From Haplosporangium gracile (lineage: Eukaryota > Mortierellomycota > Mortierellomycetes > Mortierellales > Mortierellaceae), in assembly GCA_015499985.1 (NCBI GenBank), contig JAAAUF010000201.1, positions 10,009 to 49,902 of the forward strand: 39,894 nucleotides of DNA, in the 5' to 3' direction. Within the stretch, counting starts at the first letter, position 1; each line of letters opens with the position of its first letter. Shown in pieces: positions 1 through 14,479 of the stretch. The notes beneath the pieces are model-generated. The model was not told the DNA's origin, did not search any database, and saw only the letters and a program-made list of their open reading frames with translations. A program made the position numbers and the translations under genes.

Positions 1-780
<780 letters not shown>

Positions 781-934
781 GGTTTTGGTAACTAACAAAG
801 AAAGGAATGGAAGAAAAAAAGTGGTAGCGAGAGATCTCTTGTCTCTATTTATGCGATTGATGTGACCACTGAAAACTAACGGCAGCAAATTGGCCCGTGC
901 ACTGGTTCTTCCAGTGTTTAGAATGCATTTTTGT

Positions 935-940
935 TTTATT
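935..940 (-). terminator. AATAAA poly(A) signal of the NVL/RIX7 gene
   Basis: AATAAA on the minus strand lies about 20 nt beyond the NVL stop codon, within the 178 bp that separate this gene from the ECD start. This short spacer must hold both the 3' end of NVL and the promoter of ECD. Confidence 0.5.
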
Positions 941-958
941 TTATACCTCGTTTGTGCT

Positions 959-4205
<3,247 letters not shown>

Positions 4206-4969
4206 TGTAGTCCTGGACTTGAGGAGGAATGAGTTCGAGGGTGATGTGTGAAGAGTGAGATTCTCCTCCTGACCTCTTGACTTTACTCAACTCAGCTGAG
4301 CTCATACTCAAAAAAAAAAGTTGCCTCGGCGAAAAGCAAACAGAAGCCCATTGGGCAGTCACGGTTAGCAGTCGCGGATAGAGCCTTTTGGGCGCAAGGT
4401 CAGAGGCGCGAAAAAGTAGACAATGCAGCGTAATCACCAACTAGCAGTAGCGATATATCTCGGTAGGAATAAACATAGAACATGGGGTCCGTAGAACATG
4501 GAGGGTCCGTAGAACATGAGGGAGGGGGGTACAGGCAATGGCGCCGTTGGCATGGACGCAGCCAGTCTATCAGTCGACCCAGGTAATTGTAATAGTGATC
4601 GTGATGGCGATGAGACAAAAAAATTTATCCGTCGATTCCTGCCTCTGCTTCGACTGGACCGTTTCCCAAGTGGGTTCACCTGTCGATTATCACTCCGCCG
4701 TTGTCGTCATGTATTCATTCACACGACCATTTATTTTCTTGCTTTTCTTCTTCCTTCTCTTTGACCTTTCTCCACCCTTCATCCTCTTTCTCTATCATTC
4801 ATTACTTTGCTCATTTCAACCATCGGCAGCCGCCATTGTAAACTCTCATTGCAAATACCGCCTGTATATACCTCAGTCTCAAACTTAGCACAAACAACAT
4901 ACAACTCCACAAAAATAAGGCGATCCGTACCATAGGACTATCACATCTCCCAACCCTGTCCACTCCACC
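4206..4969. promoter_or_regulatory. Divergent promoter region between NVL/RIX7 and the LEA-like repeat gene
   Basis: This 764-bp gene-free interval separates two divergently transcribed genes. On the plus side it holds a pyrimidine-rich stretch (about 4730-4830) and a TATATA element at 4865-4870, about 100 nt before the plus-strand ATG. Near 4484-4520 the 9-mer TAGAACATG occurs three times at about 18-bp spacing. No transcription-factor site can be assigned with confidence. Open frames inside it lack splice-consistent or family-like sequence. Confidence 0.5.
4484..4520 (+). repeat. Three direct copies of TAGAACATG in divergent promoter
   Basis: TAGAACATG recurs three times at roughly 16-18 bp spacing with a shared GGGTCCG spacer. 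It lies in the promoter interval between two divergent genes, so it may be a small tandem duplication or a repeated binding site; the sequence alone cannot tell. Confidence 0.6.
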
Positions 4970-7900
4970 ATGGTACACGACTTAAAGTACCACGCCAGAT
5001 GGGCCATCGACTCTCTCTACGAGCTCCTCTTTGACGAACCAGCCTACGATTCCTCCATCCAAGCCGGAAGCTGCTGCATCAAACCCTATCACGGTGAAAA
5101 TGGCGCCGCGAACCCAGCAAGCTTTGCTGAAAGTGTGAGCGGTGGCGGCGGTAGAGCCGAACGTCTGGCAAGTGCGATGCAGGACAAGGCTGGCTCTGTT
5201 ACCTCGAGCGCTTCGAGCGCTGCTGCTAGTCTGGTCAGTACCATCGGTAGCGGCAGTGGCGGCGGAAAAAACGACGGCAGTCAGACGATCGATTATCACC
5301 ACCACCATGGCGGTTGGCACTCTACATTGATCGATTCTAAGTTCTCGCACTGGCAGTCGGTCTTGCACGACTACTGGCATTCGTTGATGGGGCATTCGTT
5401 CTTGGGTTCCGATTTCTGGCAACAGCTGCTGTCTCGTCTGGGAATCGACCACTTGGCCCGCTCGTGGAACCTGGAGCCCCATATCGTCTTGTTGCTCTTG
5501 ACCTTGCCTCTTATGTTACTCTTGTTGTCGTCGTGTCTGATGCTGGGTGCTGGCAACACGTCGGAGGAGCCCCGTGGACCAGGACGTGAATCAGACCCAA
5601 CCAAGGTTGGAGAGAAGGAAAAACAAAGTCCTCCTACTTATGCCTCCGTCGCACGCGGCTCCAGCTCAACTTCCAATACTGGTAAGGACAAAAATATCCA
5701 AGGATTCAAAAAAGGCGGAGCCCAAGACAGTGGTAAGTCTAACTCTTTGATGTTTATAGAGACTCAAAACAAGATCAGCTTTTCGCATGGTTGCATTCAT
5801 TTACTAACACTGCTCTTCCCTTGCACTTACCATGGCTCAGCCGGCTTGATTAAATCCAATAACCAGCTTGGTAACGATAACAGCATCAGCTCCTGGTCTG
5901 CACTTCTTGGCTCAACCGGTTTCCGGGGCGGCGAGGCTTTGAACTACAAGCCCATCGACATCTATGGTAATATGCAGTGAATGATGAGTTTGTTCAAGTT
6001 GTGACTGAGCTATGCTCAAAGAGCAATCGTACTTAGCGTAACCATGTTCATCTCGCAATGTAGCTGCTATGAAATCTGCTGAGAAGAGCATTGTCAACAC
6101 TGTTGAGGACACCTTTGCGCCAGGTCATGGTTAGTATTCCTGACGAGCTTGTGCTCAGATACTAAGATTTAATTTTTGCCACCAAAATTAGCTCTCCTAC
6201 TCACCCATCAGTTTTTTGACCCCCCCTAGACGACGAAATTGTCTCCAACATTGTCGAAGGTAAGGATGACAGAGCACCAATAGAGCATTAAATGATATCG
6301 TGGGCATAATATGCAAGGTACTTAACAGCAAACTATCCCATTTGCACTTTACTAGAAATTGTCGGGTCCACTGAAGCCCAGCACGAGCAAAAGCAAATCG
6401 GACTGGATAACAAGGAGGACTACTTTGATAATTTCCCCGCCATCAACGAGCACGAGCACAACATCAACCATATTGACAGGAGTCGCGCTTCCCGATCTGG
6501 TCCTGCTGGCCCCGGCGGCTTTGCATCCAAATCCTCTACCAAGATCCGCGTCCCTCGCCCTCACGGCGCCAAGGATGCCGATCGTCATCGCCATCAGCCT
6601 CACTTGTCGTTCCGCGAAATCGAGCACGCGTCTGAGGTCCATCAGCATCAGGTTCCAAAGAGCAGTTTTGCCGCCAAGGTGATGGACTTTACTCGAGAGA
6701 ACCCAATCATGAAGAACCTGGATGGTATCTCTGGTGGTGTCTTGGGAGCCGCCATGGCAACCGTCGCTGCGCTTGCCAACATTGCACAGGGCGCCAACAC
6801 TGCCTTGAAGGGGAACGTGCCTTCCTCAGTTGATGGTAAGCTATCTGTCTTGCTGCTACCAGCTACGATTCTCACCTAGATTTGGACTAGTCTCTTTGCT
6901 AACCGTGGCATTGTTCTTTTTTTTATCTGTCTTCTCGTAGATCTCGCTCATGACTTGAGAAGCTCCTTTGACAAGGCGATGGAGCAAGGTGGATTGGAGG
7001 GTTTAGGATTGGATGAGCAAGATGATGACTCATACATCCCCTCAGACTCTATCCACGCCAAGAGCCACAAGGCCAAGGCCAATCCTGCAGGCTCCTCTTC
7101 TTCTACTTCTTCCTCCCAACGCGCTAAGGACAACTTTGGAGAGCTCTCCTCTCAGGGGTTGGCCATGTCCGCCAGTCATCAAGGTCCTTCTTCTTCTTCC
7201 TCTCAGTCTACCAAGGATGGCTTTGGGAGGAATGAACCAACCATGGTCGCCAACCCTCCTCGTCTGCGCAAAAGAAGCGTCGTTCAGTCTCAGCCCGAAA
7301 CTGCTGCCAATATTGCTGCCGCTACAACTACAGCCGCTGCCACCATCCCCATTCCATCTTCGGCCACCACTTCGTCCACAGCTCACTCTAACAAGTCTGC
7401 ACCTCCAGCTCCATCTGATAAATCTGCCGCCTCGACCCCATATAACAAGTCTGCAGACCATGTCCATACTCCTGCCTCTGCCTCGTCCAAGGCAGCCCCC
7501 TCGCCCGACTCGGCAAAGCCCACCTATGCTTCAAAAGCAGCCACCACGCCAGCCAAGGCACAAGTCTCCGTAGAGGGCGTTTCTTCGCGCGCTGGCACTC
7601 ACTCCGTGACCCAGACAAACAACACTCCGGCCCCCGCTAAAAAGAAGACCCCAACCTCATCCCAGAAGAACGTTGTCAAGACTGGTACCGCTGAGGCTAT
7701 TGATGGTACCAAGAAGGCTGCTTCAGATGCAGGGGGTGGTATCAAGGCTGCAGCTAACAAGGCATCTAAAGGCGTCAACAACGCCACCAAGGGCGCAAAG
7801 AAGGTTGGTGCCGCTTCTATTAAGGGAGCCAAGGATGCTACTGCTGACGCTATTGAAGGAGCCGAGGACCTCGCAGGGGAAACCAAGGAGGCTGCTGCAC

Positions 7901-9900
7901 ATGTGGCCGGTGGTGTCAAAGCTGCAGCTAATGATGTCGCCGGTAAAGCTAAAGAGGCTGCCAAGGAGACCAAGATCGCCGTCGATGCCACCGCGGAGAA
8001 GCCCTACAAGCTCAAGGGCGCTGCCGCTAACAAGGCGAACGAGATCAAAGGCGCCGCTGTCAAGAAAGCAAACGAGGCTACCGAGGAGGCTAAGGACACT
8101 GCCAACGCCGCTACTCATAAAGCAAACGAACTCAAGGGTGCCGCCGTCAAGAAGTCTAACGAGGCTACCAAAGAGGTCAGGGACACTACCGATAAGAACG
8201 TCGTTCAGCCCCTCAAGGATGCCGAGAAGAAGGCTGAGGACACCGTCGAGAATGCCGAGAAGAAGACTGAGGGTGCTGTCAAGAACACTGCTGAGACTGC
8301 CCATAAGATCAAGGACGCTGCCGTCGAGAAGGCTAGTGAGGTTGCCCATGCCGCCGCTGACACAGTCGCGAATGTCGAGAAAAAAGTCAAGGGCGCTGTC
8401 GTTGCCGCTGCTGAGAAGGCGAGCGAACTCAAGGAGGCTGCTGTCGAGAAGGCAGACGAGGCCATCGAGCAAACTAAGGATGTCATCGACAGGACCGTCG
8501 TCCAGCCCATCAAGAATGCTGAGAAGAAGGTCGAATACTCTATCAAGTACGCTACCGAGACTGCCTATAGGGCCAAGGATGCCGCTGTCGAGAAGGCTGG
8601 CGAGGTTGTCCATGCCACTGCGGATACTGTCAAGGGTACCGAGAAGAAGGTCGAGGGAGCTGTCAGGAACGCTACTGCGGCCGCCTACAAAGCCAAGGAT
8701 GCCGCTGTTGAGAAAGTCGGTGAAGTCGCTCACGCCGCCGCTGATGCTACCAAAGCTGCCCACAAAGCCAAGGATGTCGCCGTCGAGAAAGCTGGAGAGG
8801 TTGCTCATGCCTCGGCTGAAGCTGTCAAGGATGCTGAGAAGCCGCTCGAATGCGCGGTCAAGTATGCCTCCGAGGTTACCAAGGACGCTAATGACGCCAC
8901 TGTCAGGAAGGCTAATGAAGTCGCTCAAGCTGCCGCTGATGCCGTCAAGGTTGCTAAAAGGAAGCTCAAGGACGCCGACAAGCACGCTGCCGAGGTTGCT
9001 AAGGACGCCAGGGATGCTGCTGTTATGAAGGCTGGCCAGGTGGCTCATGCTGCTGCCCATGCCGTCATGAGTGCAGAGAAGAGGCTCGAGGATGCCGCCA
9101 AGGATGCCGACGACAGTTTTGACGACGGATCGCTCATCGATGCAGACGAGGATGAATCGCTGGACGAAATGGATGAAGATACTCCTTTAGACTCTGCTCT
9201 CAAGACCGATTCAGCTGCAATTGCCGCGACTATCGGCGATTCCCCCGTGGCAACCTTATCAGCCCACATCAGAAGCGCATCTCCCTCTGGGATTGGCCAG
9301 AATGCGGTGGATGGGGCTGTAGAAGAGCTTGCAGATGTCGCCGAGAGTTTGTCGAGTATGTTTGCGGGGTTCAAGGACTCTGTCGCTCGCGCTTTGAAGG
9401 ATGTCAAGGATATGGCCAGCCATGTTGGACCCGCTTTGGCCTCGGCCTCTATATCTGTCTCGCCTGCCTATGCTACTGGACACTTGGAGTCGAGTTCCTC
9501 TTCTTCTTCTTCTTCGTCTTCGACTGTGTTCAAGCAAACCAACTCCAAGCAAAAGAAGGCTGTTGCTGCTGCCCCAGCTGCTTCTGCTGGTCCTTCAGTC
9601 GATGCGCCACCAACACACGAAGACGAGAGCAAAAAGCTCGACGGTATGCTCGATGGACGCTCCTATAGCGATGTCGCCAAGATCACTCCTGTAACGACCC
9701 CTAAACTCTCCGCCGCCCAGCTCCCTGGCGACATTCCTCACGACAACTCGATCCATCCTCACGATGAAGTCTCTGACTCTTCTTCGGATGACCATTCAGC
9801 ACCACCAACCAAGGCTCAAGAGTTTACCGTGGACCAGTCTGGAAACAAGGTGCCTGTGGTCGATGCTCGTCGCGATTCTGGATTCAATCTTTTGATGTGA
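4970..9900 (+). CDS. Large membrane-anchored protein with LEA/apolipoprotein-like helical repeats, function unknown
   Basis: Six exons (4970-5732, 5841-5966, 6064-6129, 6230-6259, 6356-6835, 6941-9900) encode 1474 residues ending in TGA. All five introns are phase 1, so exons 2-5 (126, 66, 30, 480 nt) could each be skipped without shifting frame. Regions in order: N-terminus with Cys-Cys and Gly/Ser/His-rich parts; a Trp/His-rich segment (about 105-160); one hydrophobic segment (about 170-190); disordered Ser/Thr/Ala-rich sequence; a long Ala/Lys/Glu/Val repeat (about 735-1212) of the AAVEKAGEVAHAAADAVK type, locally at 40-residue periodicity; an acidic patch; a Ser10 tract; and a tail ending SGFNLLM. 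The repeat resembles LEA group 3, perilipin or apolipoprotein amphipathic helices by composition only. A role at a lipid surface, in desiccation protection or as a scaffold is inference. The start is the first ATG after a TATA element and pyrimidine-rich leader. I do not recognise the family. Confidence 0.82.
7680..9110 (+). repeat. Degenerate in-frame repeat encoding Ala/Lys/Glu amphipathic helices
   Basis: Within the last exon of the 1474-residue protein, units such as GCC AAG GAT GCC GCT GTC GAG AAG recur many times. Two clear copies start at 8563 and 8683, exactly 120 bp (40 codons) apart; other copies are more diverged and of variable spacing. Codon repetition also keeps long frames open in the other readings, which are not believed to be genes. 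Confidence 0.8.
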
Positions 9901-10030
9901 ATGCTGGGGTGATCTACGGGCCGGTCCATGTATGATTCCTTTGATGGTACTATTGACGAGGAATGAGAATACATCCATGTACACACAGTACACTACACAC
10001 TCTCTTTTTTCAATCATTTGCATTTGCAAT

Positions 10031-10036
10031 AATAAA
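10031..10036 (+). terminator. AATAAA poly(A) signal of the helical-repeat gene
   Basis: AATAAA about 130 nt past the TGA of the upstream plus-strand gene, inside the 248-bp convergent interval it shares with the MFS transporter gene. Confidence 0.55.
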
Positions 10037-10082
10037 TATATATTTAATCAAAGAAAGATGGGATGGTATCTACAGGGGCTGT

Positions 10083-10120
10083 AAAAAAGAAAAAAAAGAA
10101 AAAAAAGGGGGGGGGGGGGA
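10083..10120 (+). repeat. Homopurine tract: A-rich run followed by about 13 G
   Basis: An uninterrupted purine run (A6-G-A8-G-A8 then G13, then A) lies between two convergent genes. Such tracts can form triplex or G-rich structures and are also prone to sequencing error, so the exact length is uncertain. Confidence 0.75.
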
Positions 10121-10148
10121 TTCTACAGTGGCCCGCAAGGTGCTAGAT

Positions 10149-12638
10149 TTAGACATTCAAAGCTCGACGACCAAGCTCTCGCTGACGGATCATGAACGTG
10201 AGCACAACACAGGTGCCCGTCAAGGCCGCACAGGTATACCACACAAACTCGGGCATCGTCTCCACAGTCAACGCATAAACCCACGAGATCACGACCGGCG
10301 ATAGGATCCCCGACATCGATTCCAGTACCTGGACCGCTCCCAAGACTGCACCAAACTGCGAAGGTTCGACTTGACTGGTGATCAGCGACTTCAGGGAAGG
10401 TGCAGTAATGATACTGATCGCATGTAGGGCCGCCCAAACGTAGAAAATCCATGTTTCAGTCGCGAGGCCGTAACCGATATAGGTGGTTGAGTTAATCATA
10501 AAGCCCCCGCGGATGATCCAAGTGTCCAGCTTCAAGTCGTCGCGGGCCTTTTCTAATTTCTTTTGTTGCTCCGCTTGCCGCTGGCCGATTTGGGAGGAGT
10601 CGATGCCTACAGAGCCCTTGCGAGGGGCTGCTGCTGCTGAGGAGAAGGACGAGGAGGCGGTCGAAGAGTAGTTGAGCGAGGCGGTATTTAAGAGAGTGGC
10701 TGATGATTTGCGGCGACGGCGTTCTTGGAAGGACTCTTCGTCATCTGAAAGATTCAGCGCAGCCTCGCCCAGATGTTCGATACTCGAAGCCACAGCGGGG
10801 TCGTCCATTCCTACCAAGATCCGGTCAGGATGGTCGCGAATAATATCACTGTTGGTATAGCTATCATTACGATCCTGGCGTTCAGCAGCCCATGGGTGAG
10901 TCGATGAGGAAGAAGAAGCGTTGAAGAAATCATCCTTCTTGTTGGGTCCCTTGTGCGCCTGGCTCTTAGCAGCCAGTGCCTGCTGCTTCTTATTATTCCA
11001 CTTGTGGAAGGAATGAACCAAGATTGGCGAGAGGATCAGCAATGAGATTAAACGGACTGCGGACCCCAAAAAGTACAACACCCCGCCCTCAATTTCGGTC
11101 CAGTTAAAGGCCTTGTTGGTGTATAAGATCAACACCGCGAAGGTACCTTTGATGGCCAGAGTCTGAAGAAAGGAAATGGCGGCGAGGATGATAAAGTTGG
11201 TGTTGTGGCCGTTAGGTTTGAAGAACCGCAAGGATCGGACTACATGGGAATGCCAGGCGACGGTTTCCTGAGATCGTTTGCTGGATGCTGCGGCTTGCAT
11301 GGCTTTAGGGCCTATGGCTTCTTCGTACAGTTGTCGGATGTGGGGTGATTGTTTGCTGGGCAGAGACTCGGGAAGCAAAAAGATGAGGAATCCTCCTGAG
11401 ATCAGTGTGGAGACGAAGCAGATCTGGAGGAGTGTCATGAAGCCCTTGGCTTCGGCTAACACGCTTCCGATTGGTGGTCTACATGGTAAAAAGAAGGATT
11501 GATATGTTAGGAGGTTAGGTGAGACTTCCATGAATGTATATGTTCGCCTCCCAAAATGCATGTTCTACAGAGAGTGAGAGAGAGACTTACCCGACCATGA
11601 GACCAACGAAGAGACAGGCATGGAGCCTCGAGTAAATTAAACTCCTCTTGCTGGTAGCGGTACAGTCGGCAGCATAGGCCATACTCATTGTGGCATTCAA
11701 ACTTATGCCTCCCAGGAGCCCTGAGACAATGGCCATGATATAAAGCAGAGGGAACCCGACCTGGTCCCACCAATTGCCCATGATCGCCAGACAGCAGAGC
11801 GTGATCAGGTTGCCGACACAGCCGACCATCATCAGCTTGACACGGCCGTGTTTGTCACTCAAGGATGACCAATATCCAATTGACAGCGTGCCTGTAGCGG
11901 GGAAGTTATTGGAGAATGCGAAGTGAAAAAAAGGAGAGAAGGGATGAGCGTCAGTTACTGTAGACCCTAAGATCCACATTGTAGATACTTCCTCCACTTC
12001 CATTTCGCACAACGTGGGAAGGATTTTTTGCAGAATAATTTTTTCGATTCAGTGACCGCCCGATCATGCCGTCATTTATGTTAGAAGAGTACAGCTGTGT
12101 ACATACCACAGATGCCTCCCAGGACCTGCATCACCGCCAACGCTTTCGCTGTAAAGGCCTGGATCTCGTGAACCTGGCACTCCTTGGGTGGACTGAAGGC
12201 GTTCATCTCCCCTATCAACATCGACGATGGCGAATGTGCCATCGTGCTCAACAACCCGGCGGTGAGTTGAGTTGCAGCACCGGCGGCAGTTGCCATGATG
12301 GTCGAGTTCGAGGGCGGGTATCGGTTCATGTATTCTTTGCAAAGAAGCGTGATCTCGAACTGACTCAACGGCACGGTCAACATTCCACCGCTGGTAGCGG
12401 CGATTCCGTAGAGGGGAAAGAGCCAAATGGCTGAGGGGCGCTTGTACCAAGGGAGGTGCTCCTCTAGGATTTGAGCGTAGATGGTGGTGGCGTCGACGTC
12501 CTCCTCCTCGGACTCGGTAGAGGTGGTAGATTCAAACAAGAGGGGCGAATCTTCGCGCTGTTCTGCCTCCCAGAGAGTGTTCTCTGAGGCGTCATGAGGT
12601 ATGTTCGGCCGCCTGCTGGTATCGTCTGTAGCTGTCAT
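10149..12638 (-). CDS. Major facilitator superfamily transporter, 12 TM, long TM8-TM9 loop
   Basis: Three exons (12638-12107, 11891-11591, 11478-10149; introns 215 and 112 nt) give 720 residues. TM1 and a long first loop follow a ~65-residue acidic N-terminus with a dileucine-like EDSPLLFE. The MFS motif A loop GYWSSLSDKHGRV spans the first splice junction region between TM2 and TM3. TM5 has GPPIG, and TM6 is followed by LPESLP, a feature of tetracycline-resistance/SLC46/MFSD14-like branches. Between TM8 and TM9 lies a Ser-, Lys- and Asp-rich hydrophilic insert (about residues 437-590) of unknown role, perhaps phosphoregulated. The substrate cannot be told from sequence. It is convergent with the helical-repeat gene. 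The start is the first ATG in frame, preceded by a pyrimidine-rich leader. Confidence 0.9.
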
Positions 12639-14479
12639 GGCTGCAGTCTATGTGTATGTAGGAATGAATGTAAGTCTGTGGATGGAGGAAGAAGGGAGTG
12701 AACGAAGCGTCAACAAGAGTGATCGAGGGAGAGGAAGAGGGAGGGCTGGGCTGATGGTTGTCCTGTGAGACTGATAAACACTTTCTTCATTTGGAGAGGA
12801 GACGGGAAAAGTATTTGTACTTTTCTGGGTAAACAGGCTTTCAGTCTTTTTGCGAAGTGGTTGGCAGTCCTCGTGGTAGCAGTCTCGCCTCTGCCTCTGC
12901 CTCTGTTGTCTGGATGAAATACTCCATTCGCTTCCTTTTTTTCTTTCCTGCGCGCGTGTTCATTGGTGATGACCACTCAACTCATTTCGCTCTGTCGCTG
13001 TCTCTCTATCTCTTACAACATTGCTGGTCATGACCAAAGTTGGCTCAATCTGTAACTGCATTTCAAATCAGCTACTTTTTAGGAAGAACAAGTGCCCTCC
13101 ACTCCTGCTCACTCTCGTCCAGTCGCTGTGCAGAGAAAGAGAAACAGAATGACAGAAGGAGTAAGGAAGGGGTGTATCCAATTGTATTCGAGGACGAGTA
13201 CTGTACCTGCGCACAAAAAAAAAAGACGGCCGTTTGAGAAAAGGGGGGAATTGGAGAGGGAGATAAAAAAAATTGATATACAGGTGAAGAACCAGGTATG
13301 ATGCAGAGAGAGGAGGAGAGAGAAGATGGCAGTAAAAAGGAACGAGAGGAGAGAGGGTAGTGAAATGAAAGAGAGGGAGGTGGTCAAGCGAGAGAGAAAC
13401 AAAGAAATGAAAAAGGAGAAGGTATAAAATCAGGAACAATTGGTAAAGGGAATGAAGGTGCAATGGAGAGTGATACCGATGGAAGAAGCTGCAAGCTGTC
13501 GTGTCCCTTACAACAGACAATGAAAGGGCACTTTTACTTTTACTAATCGAATGTGCCCATTCATTCGAACAGGGGCCATCGCAAGGTGTATAATCCGCAC
13601 CTTCTTCGCTTCGAATGCTCTTTCTTTTTACCTTTCTTATTGCTTGTTCTCCTGTGATCTCTCGCTTGAACACTAAATGTTTTTGAACTATGCTTGAAAA
13701 GGCAAAGATAACCTTCTTGCCGGCCATCTTCATCCGTGAAATACAAATCCCACACCCCCTATTTCACTGTCTTATGAGTGCTCAATGCAAGAAACGTGTG
13801 GTTGTGCTCACATCCTTCTCTTGTTGTTGACACACATCAACAACATCATCATCAACAACAATAACAACGCAAGCAACTCGTCCACTCATGCTACACCTTT
13901 TGCTCACAGGAGATAAAGTAACGCTGCTGAAAAAAATAATATTCTCGCTCGAATCTGAAAACAATGCAGCCTACTGTATTACAGACTTCAAAGGCAGCAG
14001 ATCAGCTACAAAAAGGGTAAGAAAGGGAGAGGGGGAGGAGGAATAAATGTTCATTCTTAAACGAACACCAACAAACAGCATGGCATTGAGATTCATTAGG
14101 CAAAGGGAGACAATCTTGTCCTTTGTGAAATAAGAAGGTAACTTCAAAGGGAAAGATGGGCGGGCTTAGTTTGATAGGATAGGGGATAGAGACTTGCTCC
14201 TTTCTCGCCCACTCTCATACCTTCATCTGAACATTCAAGAGCCTGACATATCAAACAAGGCCTTGGTCTTGATGCTTTCGCTCGTTCGGGATTCCAAGAG
14301 GTGGACAAAACGCACGGATGATGAGGCGGAAAGAGAGGCGTGCTGAAGAAAAGCATTCATCTTGTTGCTTGGTGACGTACTCATTTTTCTGGAATAGCTG
14401 TCGCGCGCAGGTATTTAGTTGGCTCGTTTTCCACGAAAAGTATTAGGACATCCACCCTTCACTTGACCTCTTGGATAAG
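12639..14479. other. Gene-free interval upstream of the MFS gene
   Basis: No gene could be supported. On the minus strand the part from about 13070 to 13480 is strongly pyrimidine-rich (CT-rich low complexity), as in other leaders and promoters of this window, and may belong to the promoter of the MFS gene. Open frames here consist of Leu/Ser/Phe low complexity. The distal part (13500-14479) adjoins the truncated 3' end of the Crinkler-like relic and shows nothing recognisable. Confidence 0.5.

Noticed and set aside
4538..4888. 116-codon plus-strand frame in the divergent promoter
   Set aside because: Phe/Leu-rich translation of a pyrimidine tract directly upstream of a well-supported ATG.
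7673..9060. Long open frames overlapping the helical-repeat exon (451 codons in another plus frame, 445 on the minus strand)
   Set aside because: They exist because repeated GCC/AAG/GAG codons keep other frames free of stops; their Arg/Pro/Leu or Ser/Leu/Gly composition is that of shadows.
13068..13733. 221-codon minus-strand open frame upstream of the MFS gene
   Set aside because: It is Leu/Ser/Phe/His low complexity caused by a CT-rich tract, with no domain, no splice logic and the same composition as other leaders in the window.
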